Positions 45,035 through 54,698 of a DNA stretch of 64,000 nucleotides are shown here, piece after piece. Each line of letters starts with the position of its first letter. Position 1 is the stretch's first letter. Under the pieces are notes generated by a model. The model saw nothing but the letters and a program-made list of their open reading frames with translations, did not search any database and was not told the DNA's origin. The translations under genes were made by a program, and so were the position numbers. Location: the NCBI RefSeq assembly GCF_002742335.1, contig NZ_MDGR01000007.1:3538501-3602500 (forward strand), read 5' to 3'. The DNA is from Reichenbachiella sp. 5M10 (lineage in GTDB: Bacteria; Bacteroidota; Bacteroidia; Cytophagales; Cyclobacteriaceae).

Positions 45035-45793
45035 TTAGTCTCCTGCGTCCACTGGTGCTTCGTCGACGGCTTCTTCTGGTTCAAACCCGTCGCTTGGATC
45101 TTCCTCCTTTACTTGATCCAATGTCTCTTGATCTACCTCCGCTTCTTCTTCGGAGACTTCTTCCTTCTTCCTTCCAAACCATCCTTTCCTTGATTCTGTA
45201 GTTGTCGAATCACTAGGTGGTGCATCCAAGTGTTCCAGCTGTCTATCGACCATCTCGGATTGTGTCGGCCGCTTGTCTATAAACAACTCCCCATAGTATT
45301 TGTTGTAGTACTCCTGCTCCTGGTTGTATGCATTTTTAGGATTGTACCGATACTTGTAGCGTACTTCTTTGGGATCATCTGCCGTGGCAAAAAGCGGGGC
45401 TGCCGACACAGAATCTACCCCAATCGAGTCGACATCTACGAAATCACTAGCCAAAAAATCACCCTCATCTGCTGCATACAATGGGTCTCGTTTGGGGTTG
45501 CCCAAGACATTTTCCTTGGGGGCAGTCTTCATGTCGTAGTTCTTGCGAAACAGACTGGATTTTTTATTTACCCCGTACTTGGTCCGACGAGATTCCATGG
45601 CCATTTTGGGAGTAGTATCGTTGAGAAACATCGAATAACGGAGCATACGCACTGAGTCATCCAGAATATAGGTACTCTGAAAAGCAGGGCATACAACATT
45701 GTCTTTGCAGGAGCAAAAAACAACACATAGCACAATCAATATGGGAAAACAAACTCTCCTCACAAATTTTATTCGATACTTAGGTTCGGTCAA
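45035..45793 (-). CDS. Lipoprotein of unknown function with acidic tail
   Basis: 252 residues. A basic N terminus and a hydrophobic stretch end in VVFCSCKDN, a plausible lipoprotein or export signal. The next part, VCPAFQSTYILDD and RMLRYSMFLNDTTPKM, resembles short lipoproteins often found in gliding Bacteroidota. The middle is rich in Tyr, Asn and Lys (KYRYNPKNAYNQEQEYYNKY). The last 45 residues are very acidic (EEEAEVDQETLDQVKEED). No clear family. It lies just before rarA, same strand. Confidence 0.55.
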   Translation of the reverse strand: MTEPKYRIKFVRRVCFPILIVLCVVFCSCKDNVVCPAFQSTYILDDSVRMLRYSMFLNDTTPKMAMESRRTKYGVNKKSSLFRKNYDMKTAPKENVLGNPKRDPLYAADEGDFLASDFVDVDSIGVDSVSAAPLFATADDPKEVRYKYRYNPKNAYNQEQEYYNKYYGELFIDKRPTQSEMVDRQLEHLDAPPSDSTTTESRKGWFGRKKEEVSEEEAEVDQETLDQVKEEDPSDGFEPEEAVDEAPVDAGD

Positions 45794-45928
45794 ACACTAT
45801 AACACTAACCGCCAAAATTGTACAATATTTTGCTATTTCGGGTAGGAAACATAGCATTAATGTGGTACAACAGCGGACAGCAGGAAGAATAATCCCATTT
45901 GGTCGCTAAAAAACCCAAAGTAAATGCA

Positions 45929-46282
45929 CTATAAATGAGCCAACTCCTCTTTCAGTTTCTTCGGTAGCTTGTCCACTATAAGCTGGTACGAGTGATCCGT
46001 CCATTCAAAAACATGCTGATCAGATGCGTCTTGTCCCACAGTGACCGTATTCCAGTGTTTCTTGTTCATGTGATACCCAGGCTGAACGGAGGAGTACTGT
46101 TCCCGCAGTTCGAGAGCAAGTTCAGGGTCACATTTGAGGTTGATCGATACGAAATCATCAATATTGGTCAAAGCGAAAAGTTTGTTCATGACTTTGAATA
46201 CCAACGTAGACTCATCAAAGGGGAACCCTTCGGTCACTCCTGGTTTACTCAAACAATACGCTCTAAACTCCTCGATATTCAT
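45929..46282 (-). CDS. MmcQ/YjbR-family DNA-binding-like protein
   Basis: 117 residues from ATG 46282. The MmcQ/YjbR pattern is complete: FRAYCLSKPGVTEGFPFDES, LVFKVMNKLFALT, INLKCDPELALELREQY, PGYHMNKKHWNTVTV and SYQLIVDKLPKKL. The fold is CyaY-like; proposed DNA binding is weakly supported in the family. Its ATG is one base from the stop of the small membrane protein gene upstream, so it belongs to the ispG transcript. Confidence 0.88.
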   Translation of the reverse strand: MNIEEFRAYCLSKPGVTEGFPFDESTLVFKVMNKLFALTNIDDFVSINLKCDPELALELREQYSSVQPGYHMNKKHWNTVTVGQDASDQHVFEWTDHSYQLIVDKLPKKLKEELAHL

Positions 46283-46283
46283 T

Positions 46284-46484
46284 TCAAAATAAAAACTTCT
46301 TGAATACAAAATACAATATCCCCAACAAGAAAACTATGATGGAAAACTTATTGATAAAATGCATGGCTTTCAAACTGAAATCTCCCTTTCCTTCTGGGTC
46401 ACGCTTCCTAAAGAAGTACCCAAATAGTTCCCCCAGAGCGAAAAACTCCTTCACCCCTCCTTTGTTCTTTTTTTGTTTTGTCAT
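46284..46484 (-). CDS. Small single-span membrane protein, DUF6728-like
   Basis: 66 residues: basic N terminus (MTKQKKNKGGVKEFF), ALGELFGYFFRKRDPEGKGD, a central MHFINKFSI and a C-terminal membrane helix (IVFLLGILYFVFKKFLF). This FGYFFRK/MHxINKxSI pattern recurs in a small Bacteroidota family (I recall DUF6728). Role unknown. Its ATG overlaps the ispG stop by four bases. Confidence 0.65.
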   Translation of the reverse strand: MTKQKKNKGGVKEFFALGELFGYFFRKRDPEGKGDFSLKAMHFINKFSIIVFLLGILYFVFKKFLF

Positions 46485-48421
46485 GATTCAAGTGCATTGA
46501 CAACCTCTGGCTCTACCCAATTATCGTCTTCTCTGATAATCTCAATCAATTCATCCACAGCATTGGCAGAAGGCACCGCACGCTTGACGACAGTCTGCCC
46601 ACGATAGAGTGTGATTTTCCCTTTGCCAGAACCTACATACCCGTAATCCGCATCGGCCATTTCTCCTGGTCCGTTGACGATGCACCCCATGATTCCGATC
46701 TTTATACCCTTGAGGTGGTCTGTTCGCTTACGAATCATAGCTGTTGTCTCCTGTAGATCAAAGAGAGTTCGCCCACATGAAGGGCAAGATATATATTCCG
46801 TTTTAGTCATGCGAGTCCTGGCCGCTTGCAAAATCCCAAAGGCCGTCGCATTCTCTACTTTGCCCTGACCGTGCCCGGACAGCATGACTCCATCCCCGAG
46901 CCCATCAATCAATAATCCTCCAACGTCCGTGGCAGAGGCCAATTGAAACTCAGTCATATCTGACTCTACAATCTCTCTACACAACACCACCGGAGCTTCT
47001 ACACCTTCTAGAATCATCTCAAAGATGAATCGGCGCATTTCTGCCAGAGCATGCTCATTTTTCGTAGCGAGCATGACGACTATACCCTCTTCATTTTTTA
47101 GTTTTTTGACGACAGTCAAATCAGCAGCATCCACCGACACAAACACTACTTCATGACTCACCATCCCCAATTGTTCGGCTGCTATCAACGGGTATTTATT
47201 GACTTGGTCACTTAGGATTTTCCAGGCTGAATAGTCGAGTATTTCTTTCAACCCATTGGGCAACATGAATGGAATAGGTGATGTGCCTGTGTAAATATAA
47301 TCTGCCCCAGTATCGCTCATTTTCCATTTGTCCAATTCGGGGAGATAGTGATGGCCATACGCTTTCAAATCCGCCATCTCTACAATTGGCGCTGCTACAC
47401 AATTGGCCACCACGCGAGGCACGTTGTGTTCTCCGATATTCAGTACTTCAATGGACTTCCTCCGTTCGTAACTGAACGGATCAACTGGAGACTCTGCCAA
47501 TGGAGCGATCGCTTGGTGCCCTGTGCGCCGTGCATAACGATCGATCAAGGATTGAGCCACAGGAGCTTCGTACTCGGGTTCTTCGGTCAGCGACACCCTC
47601 ACCGTATCTCCTAGACCGTCTTCCAACAGTGCTCCGATACCTACCGCAGACTTGATTCGTCCGTCTTCGCCATCTCCCGCTTCGGTCACTCCTAGGTGGA
47701 GTGGATAAGGTTTCAACCCTTCTTCGTCCAGCTTGTGTACTAATAGGCGGTAGGCCTGCACCATGATACGGGTATTGCTGGCCTTCATAGACAGTACGAT
47801 ATTATGATAATCCAACTCGTCACATATCCTCAAAAACTCCAATGCAGACTCAACCATCCCCAATGGAGTATCTCCAAATCGGCTCATGATTCGATCAGAT
47901 AGCGAACCGTGGTTGGTACCTATACGCATCGCAGTACCATGTATCTTGCATAGTTCGACGAGAGGGGTGAATTTTTCTCTGATCCGCACCAATTCTTCCT
48001 CATAGGAAGCGTCGGTATATTCTATTTCTTCGAATTTCTTCTTGTCCGCGTAATTGCCCGGATTGACTCTGACTTTCTCAACAATCTGAGCTGCCAACTC
48101 CGCCGCATTCGGAGTAAAATGGATGTCTGCTACCAAAGGCACCTGGATTTGTTGCTTTCTCAGCCGGTCTTTGATTTCTTGGAGATTTTGGGCCTCTTTG
48201 ATGCTAGGCGCAGTGATACGCACATACTCACAACCTGACTCAACCATACGAATCGTCTGAGCTACGGACCCTTCAGTATCCATGGTATCTACGGTCGTCA
48301 TGGATTGTACCCGTATCGGGTGGTTCGCGCCCATAGGTACCTGACCGATATTGACCTCTATGGCAGTTCTACGTGAGTAGGTAGTGAGCGAATTGCAATA
48401 CTTCTTTTTGTCCAAAACCAT
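46481..48421 (-). CDS. ispG: 4-hydroxy-3-methylbut-2-enyl-diphosphate synthase (long insertion type)
   Basis: 646 residues from the ATG 48421 (MVLDKKKYC), chosen over 13 extra residues. IspG turns MEcPP into HMBPP in the non-mevalonate isoprenoid pathway. The TIM barrel (VNIGQVPMGANHPIRVQSMT, VADIHFTPNAA, RVNPGNYADKKKF, RIGTNHGSL) is followed by the extra domain of roughly 250 residues seen in Bacteroidota, Chlamydia and plants, and the 4Fe-4S domain with cysteines in CPSCGRTLFD and MGCIVNGPGEM near the end. It leads a unit with the small membrane protein and MmcQ genes. Confidence 0.95.
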   Translation of the reverse strand: MVLDKKKYCNSLTTYSRRTAIEVNIGQVPMGANHPIRVQSMTTVDTMDTEGSVAQTIRMVESGCEYVRITAPSIKEAQNLQEIKDRLRKQQIQVPLVADIHFTPNAAELAAQIVEKVRVNPGNYADKKKFEEIEYTDASYEEELVRIREKFTPLVELCKIHGTAMRIGTNHGSLSDRIMSRFGDTPLGMVESALEFLRICDELDYHNIVLSMKASNTRIMVQAYRLLVHKLDEEGLKPYPLHLGVTEAGDGEDGRIKSAVGIGALLEDGLGDTVRVSLTEEPEYEAPVAQSLIDRYARRTGHQAIAPLAESPVDPFSYERRKSIEVLNIGEHNVPRVVANCVAAPIVEMADLKAYGHHYLPELDKWKMSDTGADYIYTGTSPIPFMLPNGLKEILDYSAWKILSDQVNKYPLIAAEQLGMVSHEVVFVSVDAADLTVVKKLKNEEGIVVMLATKNEHALAEMRRFIFEMILEGVEAPVVLCREIVESDMTEFQLASATDVGGLLIDGLGDGVMLSGHGQGKVENATAFGILQAARTRMTKTEYISCPSCGRTLFDLQETTAMIRKRTDHLKGIKIGIMGCIVNGPGEMADADYGYVGSGKGKITLYRGQTVVKRAVPSANAVDELIEIIREDDNWVEPEVVNALES

Positions 48422-48500
48422 TCGATTAAATGAGAGTGTAAAAATAAGGTGAACCGACAAATATTAGTGTGTCTGGTACACAATATCCAGACAGTATCTC

Positions 48501-49199
48501 TTAGATATCCCCTAACTGCGGTCGTATGACGATGTCTTCGATCACGGTATTGCGCGACATTTGATGAGCAGACCAAATCGACTCTGCCACATCGCTAGAT
48601 TTGACGAATCGCTCTTCTGGCAAATCTACTCCTTCCCAACTAGCCGTCCATGTTGCGCCAGGCATCACTGACACCACACGAAGCCCTGTCGGCTTGAGTT
48701 CGTGACGCAGATTTTGTGAAAAACCGTATAACGCAAACTTGGAAATACTATACGATCCCCCATTGTCATAGGCGCGAAGACTTGCGACCGAGCAAATGTT
48801 GAATATATCTCCACTACCCTGCAGTGTCATCTGTGGTAGCAAAGCCCGAGTGAGGTGGTACGCACTGTAAAGATTGGTATTGATCATAAACTCCAAACTC
48901 CCAGCCTCTTCACCAGCAAGCGAGCCTGGTATAAAAACCCCTGCATTATTGACCAAAACATCCACCTGGGACACAGTCTTCTTGACCCATTCGGCGAAAG
49001 CCAATACCTCCTCATTTTTGGAAAGATCCGCCTGATACACAGACAACTTGCCCTTTCGGCTCATATCGGCCAGCATCTCGTCGAGATCCTCCTGGTGTCG
49101 AGCACATGTGATTACATGGTAGTCTTGTGCAGCAAAGTGTTCAACGGTCGCTCGACCAATCCCTTTGGTTCCTCCTGTGATTACTATTGTTTTACTCAT
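48501..49199 (-). CDS. SDR-family oxidoreductase (FabG-like)
   Basis: 232 residues, classical short-chain dehydrogenase. NAD(P) motif TGGTKGIGRA (8-17), NNAGVF (86-91), catalytic Ser near 139 and Y152-x-x-x-K156 (YSISKFAL), C-terminal PGATWTASW. It reduces or oxidises an unknown alcohol or ketone; FabG itself is usually in a fab cluster, which is absent here. Same strand as ispG, 79 bases away. Confidence 0.88.
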   Translation of the reverse strand: MSKTIVITGGTKGIGRATVEHFAAQDYHVITCARHQEDLDEMLADMSRKGKLSVYQADLSKNEEVLAFAEWVKKTVSQVDVLVNNAGVFIPGSLAGEEAGSLEFMINTNLYSAYHLTRALLPQMTLQGSGDIFNICSVASLRAYDNGGSYSISKFALYGFSQNLRHELKPTGLRVVSVMPGATWTASWEGVDLPEERFVKSSDVAESIWSAHQMSRNTVIEDIVIRPQLGDI

Positions 49200-49359
49200 A
49201 ATTTCAACTAAAATTGAAAATTAATCAAACAACCAAGCAAGTCATCGCCACGTAGATTTTAATTCCCGACTAAAGTGGATTTTTCGCGAGACTTGGCGTT
49301 TGATTCACCGATAGTTGTTTGAAAATTATTATTTTGTGGCTTCAATTTAACTAGAGCGA

Positions 49360-50088
49360 ATGCGCAGTTTCGGACGATTCATTTTATTCATCTCCTCCAT
49401 GTTTGTCAGACGAGAGTCTTTCATGACTTATGTCAAATTGGTTTTCGAAGAGTGCACCAAAATTGGGGTTAATTCCATCTTTTTGGTTGCTATCGTATCG
49501 ACCTTTATCGGAGCAGTGACGACTTTACAGACGGCTTACAATTTGGTCAGCCCATTCATCCCTCCTTATGTGATTTCAATGGTGGTGAGAGACATGACCA
49601 TCCTAGAACTCGCCCCTACCGTAATGGCAATTGTATATGCTGGCAAGGTCGGATCCAACATTGCCGGTGAGCTAGGGTCGATGCGCATCACCGAGCAGAT
49701 CGATGCACTCGAAGTGATGGGAATCAATGCCAGCTCCTATTTGGTGCTGCCCAAAATCATCGCTTCATTGATCACTTACCCCATGCTTGTTGTGATCTCC
49801 GCCTTCTTGTCCCTCGTAGGAGGGTATCTTGCGGGCACACTCGCTGGTGTGATCACCCCGACCGAATACATCTATGGTATCCGCTATGAGTTTGTCGCCT
49901 TCAACATCACGTTCGCTCTCACCAAGGCCTATGTTTTTGCCTTTTTGGTTGCTGCTATCTCGGCATACAAAGGCTTCTTCACCAGTGGTGGAGCACTCGA
50001 AGTAGGAGTGGCCAGTACTTCGGCCGTCACCAACAGCTGTATCGCCATCCTCTGTGCAGACTTCCTATTGACCAACATAATGCTCTGA
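49360..50088 (+). CDS. mlaE: MlaE-family ABC transporter permease
   Basis: 242 residues with about five membrane helices. MlaE signature: VRDMTILELAPTVMAIVYAG KVGSN-IAGELGSMR region (about 80-105) and YPMLVVISAFLSLVGGYLAG. It is the membrane part of an Mla-type phospholipid transporter between inner and outer membrane. It is followed by its ATPase 5 bases on. A third gene for the MCE-domain protein (MlaD) does not follow. Confidence 0.92.
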   Translation: MRSFGRFILFISSMFVRRESFMTYVKLVFEECTKIGVNSIFLVAIVSTFIGAVTTLQTAYNLVSPFIPPYVISMVVRDMTILELAPTVMAIVYAGKVGSNIAGELGSMRITEQIDALEVMGINASSYLVLPKIIASLITYPMLVVISAFLSLVGGYLAGTLAGVITPTEYIYGIRYEFVAFNITFALTKAYVFAFLVAAISAYKGFFTSGGALEVGVASTSAVTNSCIAILCADFLLTNIML

Positions 50089-50092
50089 CCCC

Positions 50093-50848
50093 ATGATAGA
50101 AATCAATCGTTTGACCAAGTCATTTGATGGCAAAACAATCATCAACGACATCAGTGCTACTTTCATTCAAGGGAAAACCAATTTGATCATTGGTTCCAGT
50201 GGCACAGGCAAAAGTGTCCTCTTGAAAAACATAGTCGGCTTGGTACAACCTGACGCAGGAGAAGTCTTATTCGACGGGCGAAACTTCACCACTGCCGACA
50301 AAAACCTAAAAACAGAGATCAGACGAGAGATCGGCATGCTCTTTCAGAGTAGTGCGTTGTTTGACTCTAAGAATGTCGAGGAGAATATCATGTTTCCGTT
50401 GGATGTACTCACCGACATGTCCAAAACCGAAAAGCTAGATAGAGTCAATCACTGTCTCGAACGAGTCGGCATGGCTGGCATCAATCAAAAAATGCCTTCG
50501 GAAATAAGTGGGGGAATGAAAAAACGCGTGGGAATAGCACGAGCTATCGTCAACGACTCGAAGTACCTATTTTGTGATGAGCCAAATTCGGGGCTAGACC
50601 CTCAAACCTCAATCCTCATCGATAACCTCATCCATGAAATCACTGACGAACTCAACATCACGACTATCATCGTCACACACGACATGAACTCCGTCATGGA
50701 AATCGGTGAGAACATTATCTTCTTGTATAAGGGACAAAAACTATGGGAGGGCAACAACGAGACGATCTTTGACAGTGACTCTGACGAACTACAAGACTTT
50801 ATTTTTGCCAACAAGCTCATGCGGGCAGTAAAAAAGAATAGAGGCTAA
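50093..50848 (+). CDS. mlaF: MlaF-family ABC transporter ATP-binding protein
   Basis: 251 residues. Walker A GSSGTGKS (36-43), Q-loop MLFQSSALF (about 82-90), signature SGGMKKRVGIARA (about 139-151), Walker B LFCDEPNSGLDPQT, H-switch VTHDMNS. Powers lipid transport with MlaE, with which it overlaps in function and is co-transcribed. The 3' end is inside a hairpin that covers the stop codon. Confidence 0.93.
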   Translation: MIEINRLTKSFDGKTIINDISATFIQGKTNLIIGSSGTGKSVLLKNIVGLVQPDAGEVLFDGRNFTTADKNLKTEIRREIGMLFQSSALFDSKNVEENIMFPLDVLTDMSKTEKLDRVNHCLERVGMAGINQKMPSEISGGMKKRVGIARAIVNDSKYLFCDEPNSGLDPQTSILIDNLIHEITDELNITTIIVTHDMNSVMEIGENIIFLYKGQKLWEGNNETIFDSDSDELQDFIFANKLMRAVKKNRG

Positions 50849-50872
50849 CACCACAGGGCATACCTCTATTCT
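50835..50872 (+). terminator. Hairpin over the mlaF stop codon
   Basis: AGAATAGAGG (50835-50844) pairs with CCTCTATTCT (50863-50872); the TAA stop lies in the loop. No T tract, so a terminator is possible but not certain. Compare the M1 peptidase hairpin at 4.3 kb. Confidence 0.5.
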
Positions 50873-51151
50873 GGAACATAATAACCGATACTTTCCTTTT
50901 CGCTTTGATCACACGTTGAGCCAAAGAACAAGCATCATCGAGCAATAGGAAATGATCATCGCCACTAACCGGAACACTCTCGATTCGAGACTAAATCCTC
51001 TTTTGATTAGATTGATTAAAATCATATTGTTTTTAATTAGTGATATTCGAATTACACCAATCCCCCTGGTAGTTCATAATTTATTATATGAACCGCGCTC
51101 GATTTTCGATCGACACCCTTATTTCTACAATCAATGCTTTTTGATACGCGC
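50849..51151. other. Intergenic 303 bp after mlaF
   Basis: Converging 3' ends of mlaF (plus) and the large outer-membrane protein gene (minus). Apart from the hairpin and a weak GTTCATA/TATGAAC inverted repeat (near 51073-51094) I see no gene, tRNA or MCE-domain frame. Confidence 0.6.
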
Positions 51152-54100
51152 CTAAAACAGCGCAGTGATTTGCATCCTACCCATATGAACGAGCGGATTG
51201 TCGGCAGATTTACGCCCCTCATACCCAAGACTCATCTGCAAACCTGAAAAAAGCTTCTGACTATAATTGACCTGCCAAGTATAGTTGTCTCCTGGCTGGA
51301 GTGCATTGAGCAACTCGTAGGCCGCTGCAGAGTTTACGGCTCCTTCGAAAGCGATATTGGTGTATGTAAAAGCCGCGGTGAGTGCGTTTTTGACTCCTGA
51401 TGACCAACGTGACTCGACTGTCGCGGCATTTATCTGCGAGTTCTCTTTGGGCGAAGCTTCTTCGAGGTTTACTTTGTCTAAGTAACTGTAGCTGACTGCT
51501 AGGCGAAAATTATTTTGGGGTTGCCAGGTCACTCCTGGTGTTGCTTCGTTGGCATGGATCAGGTAGTTGCGATCCTCCGAGTACTGCGATGCATTCTGCT
51601 TGACACGATCCGCTAGCGTCAAAGTGAGCACCCACTCTCTATTGAGATGAAAGCGCATGTTGTACAACCAGTCCTCTGCGTGCCTTGATTCAATCCCTCG
51701 GGAGACAAGTTGCTTAGAATTGGACGAGGCATAGGTTAGATCTAGTCCCAAACCCTGGCCACTCCGGTTGTAAAACCATGTACTCCGTACGCCGTCTCTG
51801 ACAAATACCAAGTTCACGTCTTGTATATCGAGGCTAAAAGGATTGAATCGTGAAGCAAACGAATCCTCGGTAGACTTCTTGTTGATATTAATATTGGTAC
51901 TACTGGACACTTTGCTCAAGACTTGCTTGAAGCCTCCCTTCTCTTTCCACGAACGTGGCATGATAAAATTAAGAGTAAAAGTAAAAATAGTATTGTACGC
52001 TTCGATAAAATCAGTCGTCGGCACGAACACCTTGATGTACTGACGTTCGTCAAAATTGATGGCTTCAAAAAACTCCGTCAGGTCCTGCACTCCATCACTA
52101 TTTAGGTCCCTCCAAGCATGTGTCCCCTCTCCTGTAGCGACTTCTACAAAGATAAACTCACGCAAAATCTCCCTACTACTGGAGGTGGTATAGGTCATGT
52201 CCATGCGTACATGACGCTTAAAAAAACTTCCTCGATAATCTAAATTCCCCAAGACTAATTTTTCATTCTCTAGGGATTCGAACCCTGATTGATAGGCTAA
52301 ATCTCGGTAAGTGAAATTCAACCCAATGGTTTGCCCTTCTGCAAAATCACTCGTCATCTGTGCAGTCGCCGTTTTCGAAAAGGTATACGGTACGAGAAGG
52401 CCATTCAATACGGCCTTATCCTCTCTCAGCGTATAGTCCACTCGAAACCTTGTTTTCAAGGTGTCATTGCTCCGGAGATAAAATTGATGAGCGCCATAGT
52501 TCATGGCCGTGCGGGTGAGCGAATCCATCCCTGGATCCCCTACCTCATTTCGGTCTGTTTCGTAGCGATAGCCTGGTACGACGAATATAGGATCAAAATA
52601 CGCCTCGGTATACCATCTCCTCCACTCTGATTTTTCAGAAGCATTGACATTGTCCATATCAAAGAATCCTCCCGAAACTTTCAGCCCACCAAGGCTCTTC
52701 TTCACCTCTGCATCCAATTGATTCCCATCAATCGCCAAGTCCTTTTGTCGATTGGCATATTGCACACGAAGCAAATTGAACCGGTCCTTGTCCAACCGCA
52801 CCCCTGCATTGAAAATATGGTCACTCGTCCGAAACGTGTCTTGCACTGCAGTATAGCTCCAGTTGCGGTCGTACTCCATCGGTCGGTATCGATCGATAGG
52901 TTTGAAATCTCCCCCATCATATTCGTAATCCAAAGAAGCCGACAATCGATACTTGGATTGCCCTAGAGGGTAGTCCTTGAATACCAATCCAGACTTTGCT
53001 GCAAAATCACTGTTGTCATCATCGTCTATCTCTGCATAGAGGTTCTTGTCCTGGTTGGATACGGCGACCTCCGAATACCAAGTCAGGTGGTCGGTCACAC
53101 GGATCTCAGCCCCCAATACAAACATTTCTTTTTGGTTAGGTGCTGGAACAAAACGTACGGGTGCATACCTCCCCTGAGGCACTTGTGAGACCGCCGACAC
53201 CCATTCGTACACACGACCATTGACATCATTTTGTACAAGCTGATAATCTCCCGCCCCTTGCTCTACATCAGAAAATGTGACTCGGTACAATTGAGCTGTA
53301 GAGTCTCTGGAGTACACAAACACCTGCTGAGCATTACCATCACTGTCCACTGTATCACGACGCTCATACATCACCCAGTTGGCATTGTACTCGCTTAAAG
53401 TCTCTCCAGCTATCGGTACGGGTAGTTGATCATCACTTGCTTGACTCATTTGCAGCTGATCGGCAGGAGTCAGTGCAAATGCCAAAGGCCTATTGCGGTT
53501 GTCCTTTTCCCTGTAGTACCCCAGCCGTACCGTCGCCCGACCAATCTCTACTCCTTGTTGTGCCGCAATAATCGAACGACTATAGTTTTGATCAGAGTAC
53601 TCAAAAGTGACTCTCAATCTAGAAAACTGTGTAATCATGACCTTGGGATTAAAGGTCAGTTCTCCCAGATTGTAATCAATGACATAGTCATGATTGAAGC
53701 CCCGCTTGAGCAATTGCCCGTCCAAATAAACACTCTCAGAATTGGCAAGAACCACAACGTACTGTTGACCATCTGGTCCGTAAAGTTGGTAGGGCCCCTG
53801 CACTCCTTCTTCTGCTGCCAGGGTAATGTCCGCAAACTGACCCTTAGCTGCCGCTACTGCGATTTTAGATTGCCCTGTTGCCTTGTCTCCTATGGCATAT
53901 TGATATTCAACCTGACCTCCCAGTGCATTTTTATAATGTTTGAGAAAATACGACTCTCCATTTTGTAGTACGACATCCCCAGCCAATACAGACAGATTTT
54001 CATTGTAAATTTCAAAAGTTACATTGTCAAATTCTCTGATTTGCTGCGTGTTCCCTTCTGGTTGAAAGGGCACATTTTGATCGGTGATATCTGCGCGTAT

Positions 54101-54646
54101 ATTCAGATTGTCGGTCAATTTACCATCCATCTGAAAATTGAAACTGGAGATGACATTGACACTTTGAGAATTGCCAAAGGATACTCCACGTGTAAGGCTC
54201 CCCGTTTTGTAAATATCTGGCGTAGCAAACAACTCCTCCTTTTCATAACCTAAGGATCCTTCTTCTGGCGTGGCATAAAAACTCACAGTAGAATCATACA
54301 AAGAAGCAGACTTATGAAATTGCAAGGCACCTTTCTGAATGGGAAATATCCGGAAGCACAGCTCCCCCTCGTAAGGCTCATCGAACCGAAGTACAGACTG
54401 ATCAGTACTCAAGGCGTATTCCGCCGGTGGATTCAGCAAGATCGTCTTGGGATCGATGACCATGCTGTCAGGAATTGATACGGCCCTGCCAGTCACCGCA
54501 AAACACTGAAGGTTACCCTCAGGCTGTGCCTGTGCCCTGAGCATACTGCTCCCACACAGTCCAATAAGCACCAAGACTATGGCTACTCGCCAAGCGCTAC
54601 GCCTCACGAAACGGCACGATGTAGATTCCTTTTCCAACAGCCTCAA
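51152..54646 (-). CDS. Very large exported outer-membrane beta-barrel protein, SprA-like in part
   Basis: 1164 residues. Signal peptide (about 1-39, ending LRAQA). The stretch DIYKTGSLTRGVSFGNSQSV, then LNIRADITDQNVPFQPEGNT and QQIREFDNVTFEIYNENLSV, is a recurring pattern that I associate with SprA and related gliding or T9SS-linked outer-membrane proteins of this phylum; later parts are long runs of beta strands (RLRVTFEYSDQNYSRSI, FRLAVSYSYLDK) ending in an aromatic (MQITALF). I treat it as a barrel or beta-solenoid of unknown role, not as SprA itself, which is about twice as long. Next to a sensor kinase gene on the same strand. Confidence 0.6.
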   Translation of the reverse strand: MRLLEKESTSCRFVRRSAWRVAIVLVLIGLCGSSMLRAQAQPEGNLQCFAVTGRAVSIPDSMVIDPKTILLNPPAEYALSTDQSVLRFDEPYEGELCFRIFPIQKGALQFHKSASLYDSTVSFYATPEEGSLGYEKEELFATPDIYKTGSLTRGVSFGNSQSVNVISSFNFQMDGKLTDNLNIRADITDQNVPFQPEGNTQQIREFDNVTFEIYNENLSVLAGDVVLQNGESYFLKHYKNALGGQVEYQYAIGDKATGQSKIAVAAAKGQFADITLAAEEGVQGPYQLYGPDGQQYVVVLANSESVYLDGQLLKRGFNHDYVIDYNLGELTFNPKVMITQFSRLRVTFEYSDQNYSRSIIAAQQGVEIGRATVRLGYYREKDNRNRPLAFALTPADQLQMSQASDDQLPVPIAGETLSEYNANWVMYERRDTVDSDGNAQQVFVYSRDSTAQLYRVTFSDVEQGAGDYQLVQNDVNGRVYEWVSAVSQVPQGRYAPVRFVPAPNQKEMFVLGAEIRVTDHLTWYSEVAVSNQDKNLYAEIDDDDNSDFAAKSGLVFKDYPLGQSKYRLSASLDYEYDGGDFKPIDRYRPMEYDRNWSYTAVQDTFRTSDHIFNAGVRLDKDRFNLLRVQYANRQKDLAIDGNQLDAEVKKSLGGLKVSGGFFDMDNVNASEKSEWRRWYTEAYFDPIFVVPGYRYETDRNEVGDPGMDSLTRTAMNYGAHQFYLRSNDTLKTRFRVDYTLREDKAVLNGLLVPYTFSKTATAQMTSDFAEGQTIGLNFTYRDLAYQSGFESLENEKLVLGNLDYRGSFFKRHVRMDMTYTTSSSREILREFIFVEVATGEGTHAWRDLNSDGVQDLTEFFEAINFDERQYIKVFVPTTDFIEAYNTIFTFTLNFIMPRSWKEKGGFKQVLSKVSSSTNININKKSTEDSFASRFNPFSLDIQDVNLVFVRDGVRSTWFYNRSGQGLGLDLTYASSNSKQLVSRGIESRHAEDWLYNMRFHLNREWVLTLTLADRVKQNASQYSEDRNYLIHANEATPGVTWQPQNNFRLAVSYSYLDKVNLEEASPKENSQINAATVESRWSSGVKNALTAAFTYTNIAFEGAVNSAAAYELLNALQPGDNYTWQVNYSQKLFSGLQMSLGYEGRKSADNPLVHMGRMQITALF

Positions 54647-54698
54647 ATATAGCCAATCAACACCGAGTGCATGCGCTGTGCTTGGTCTCGCACTATGA

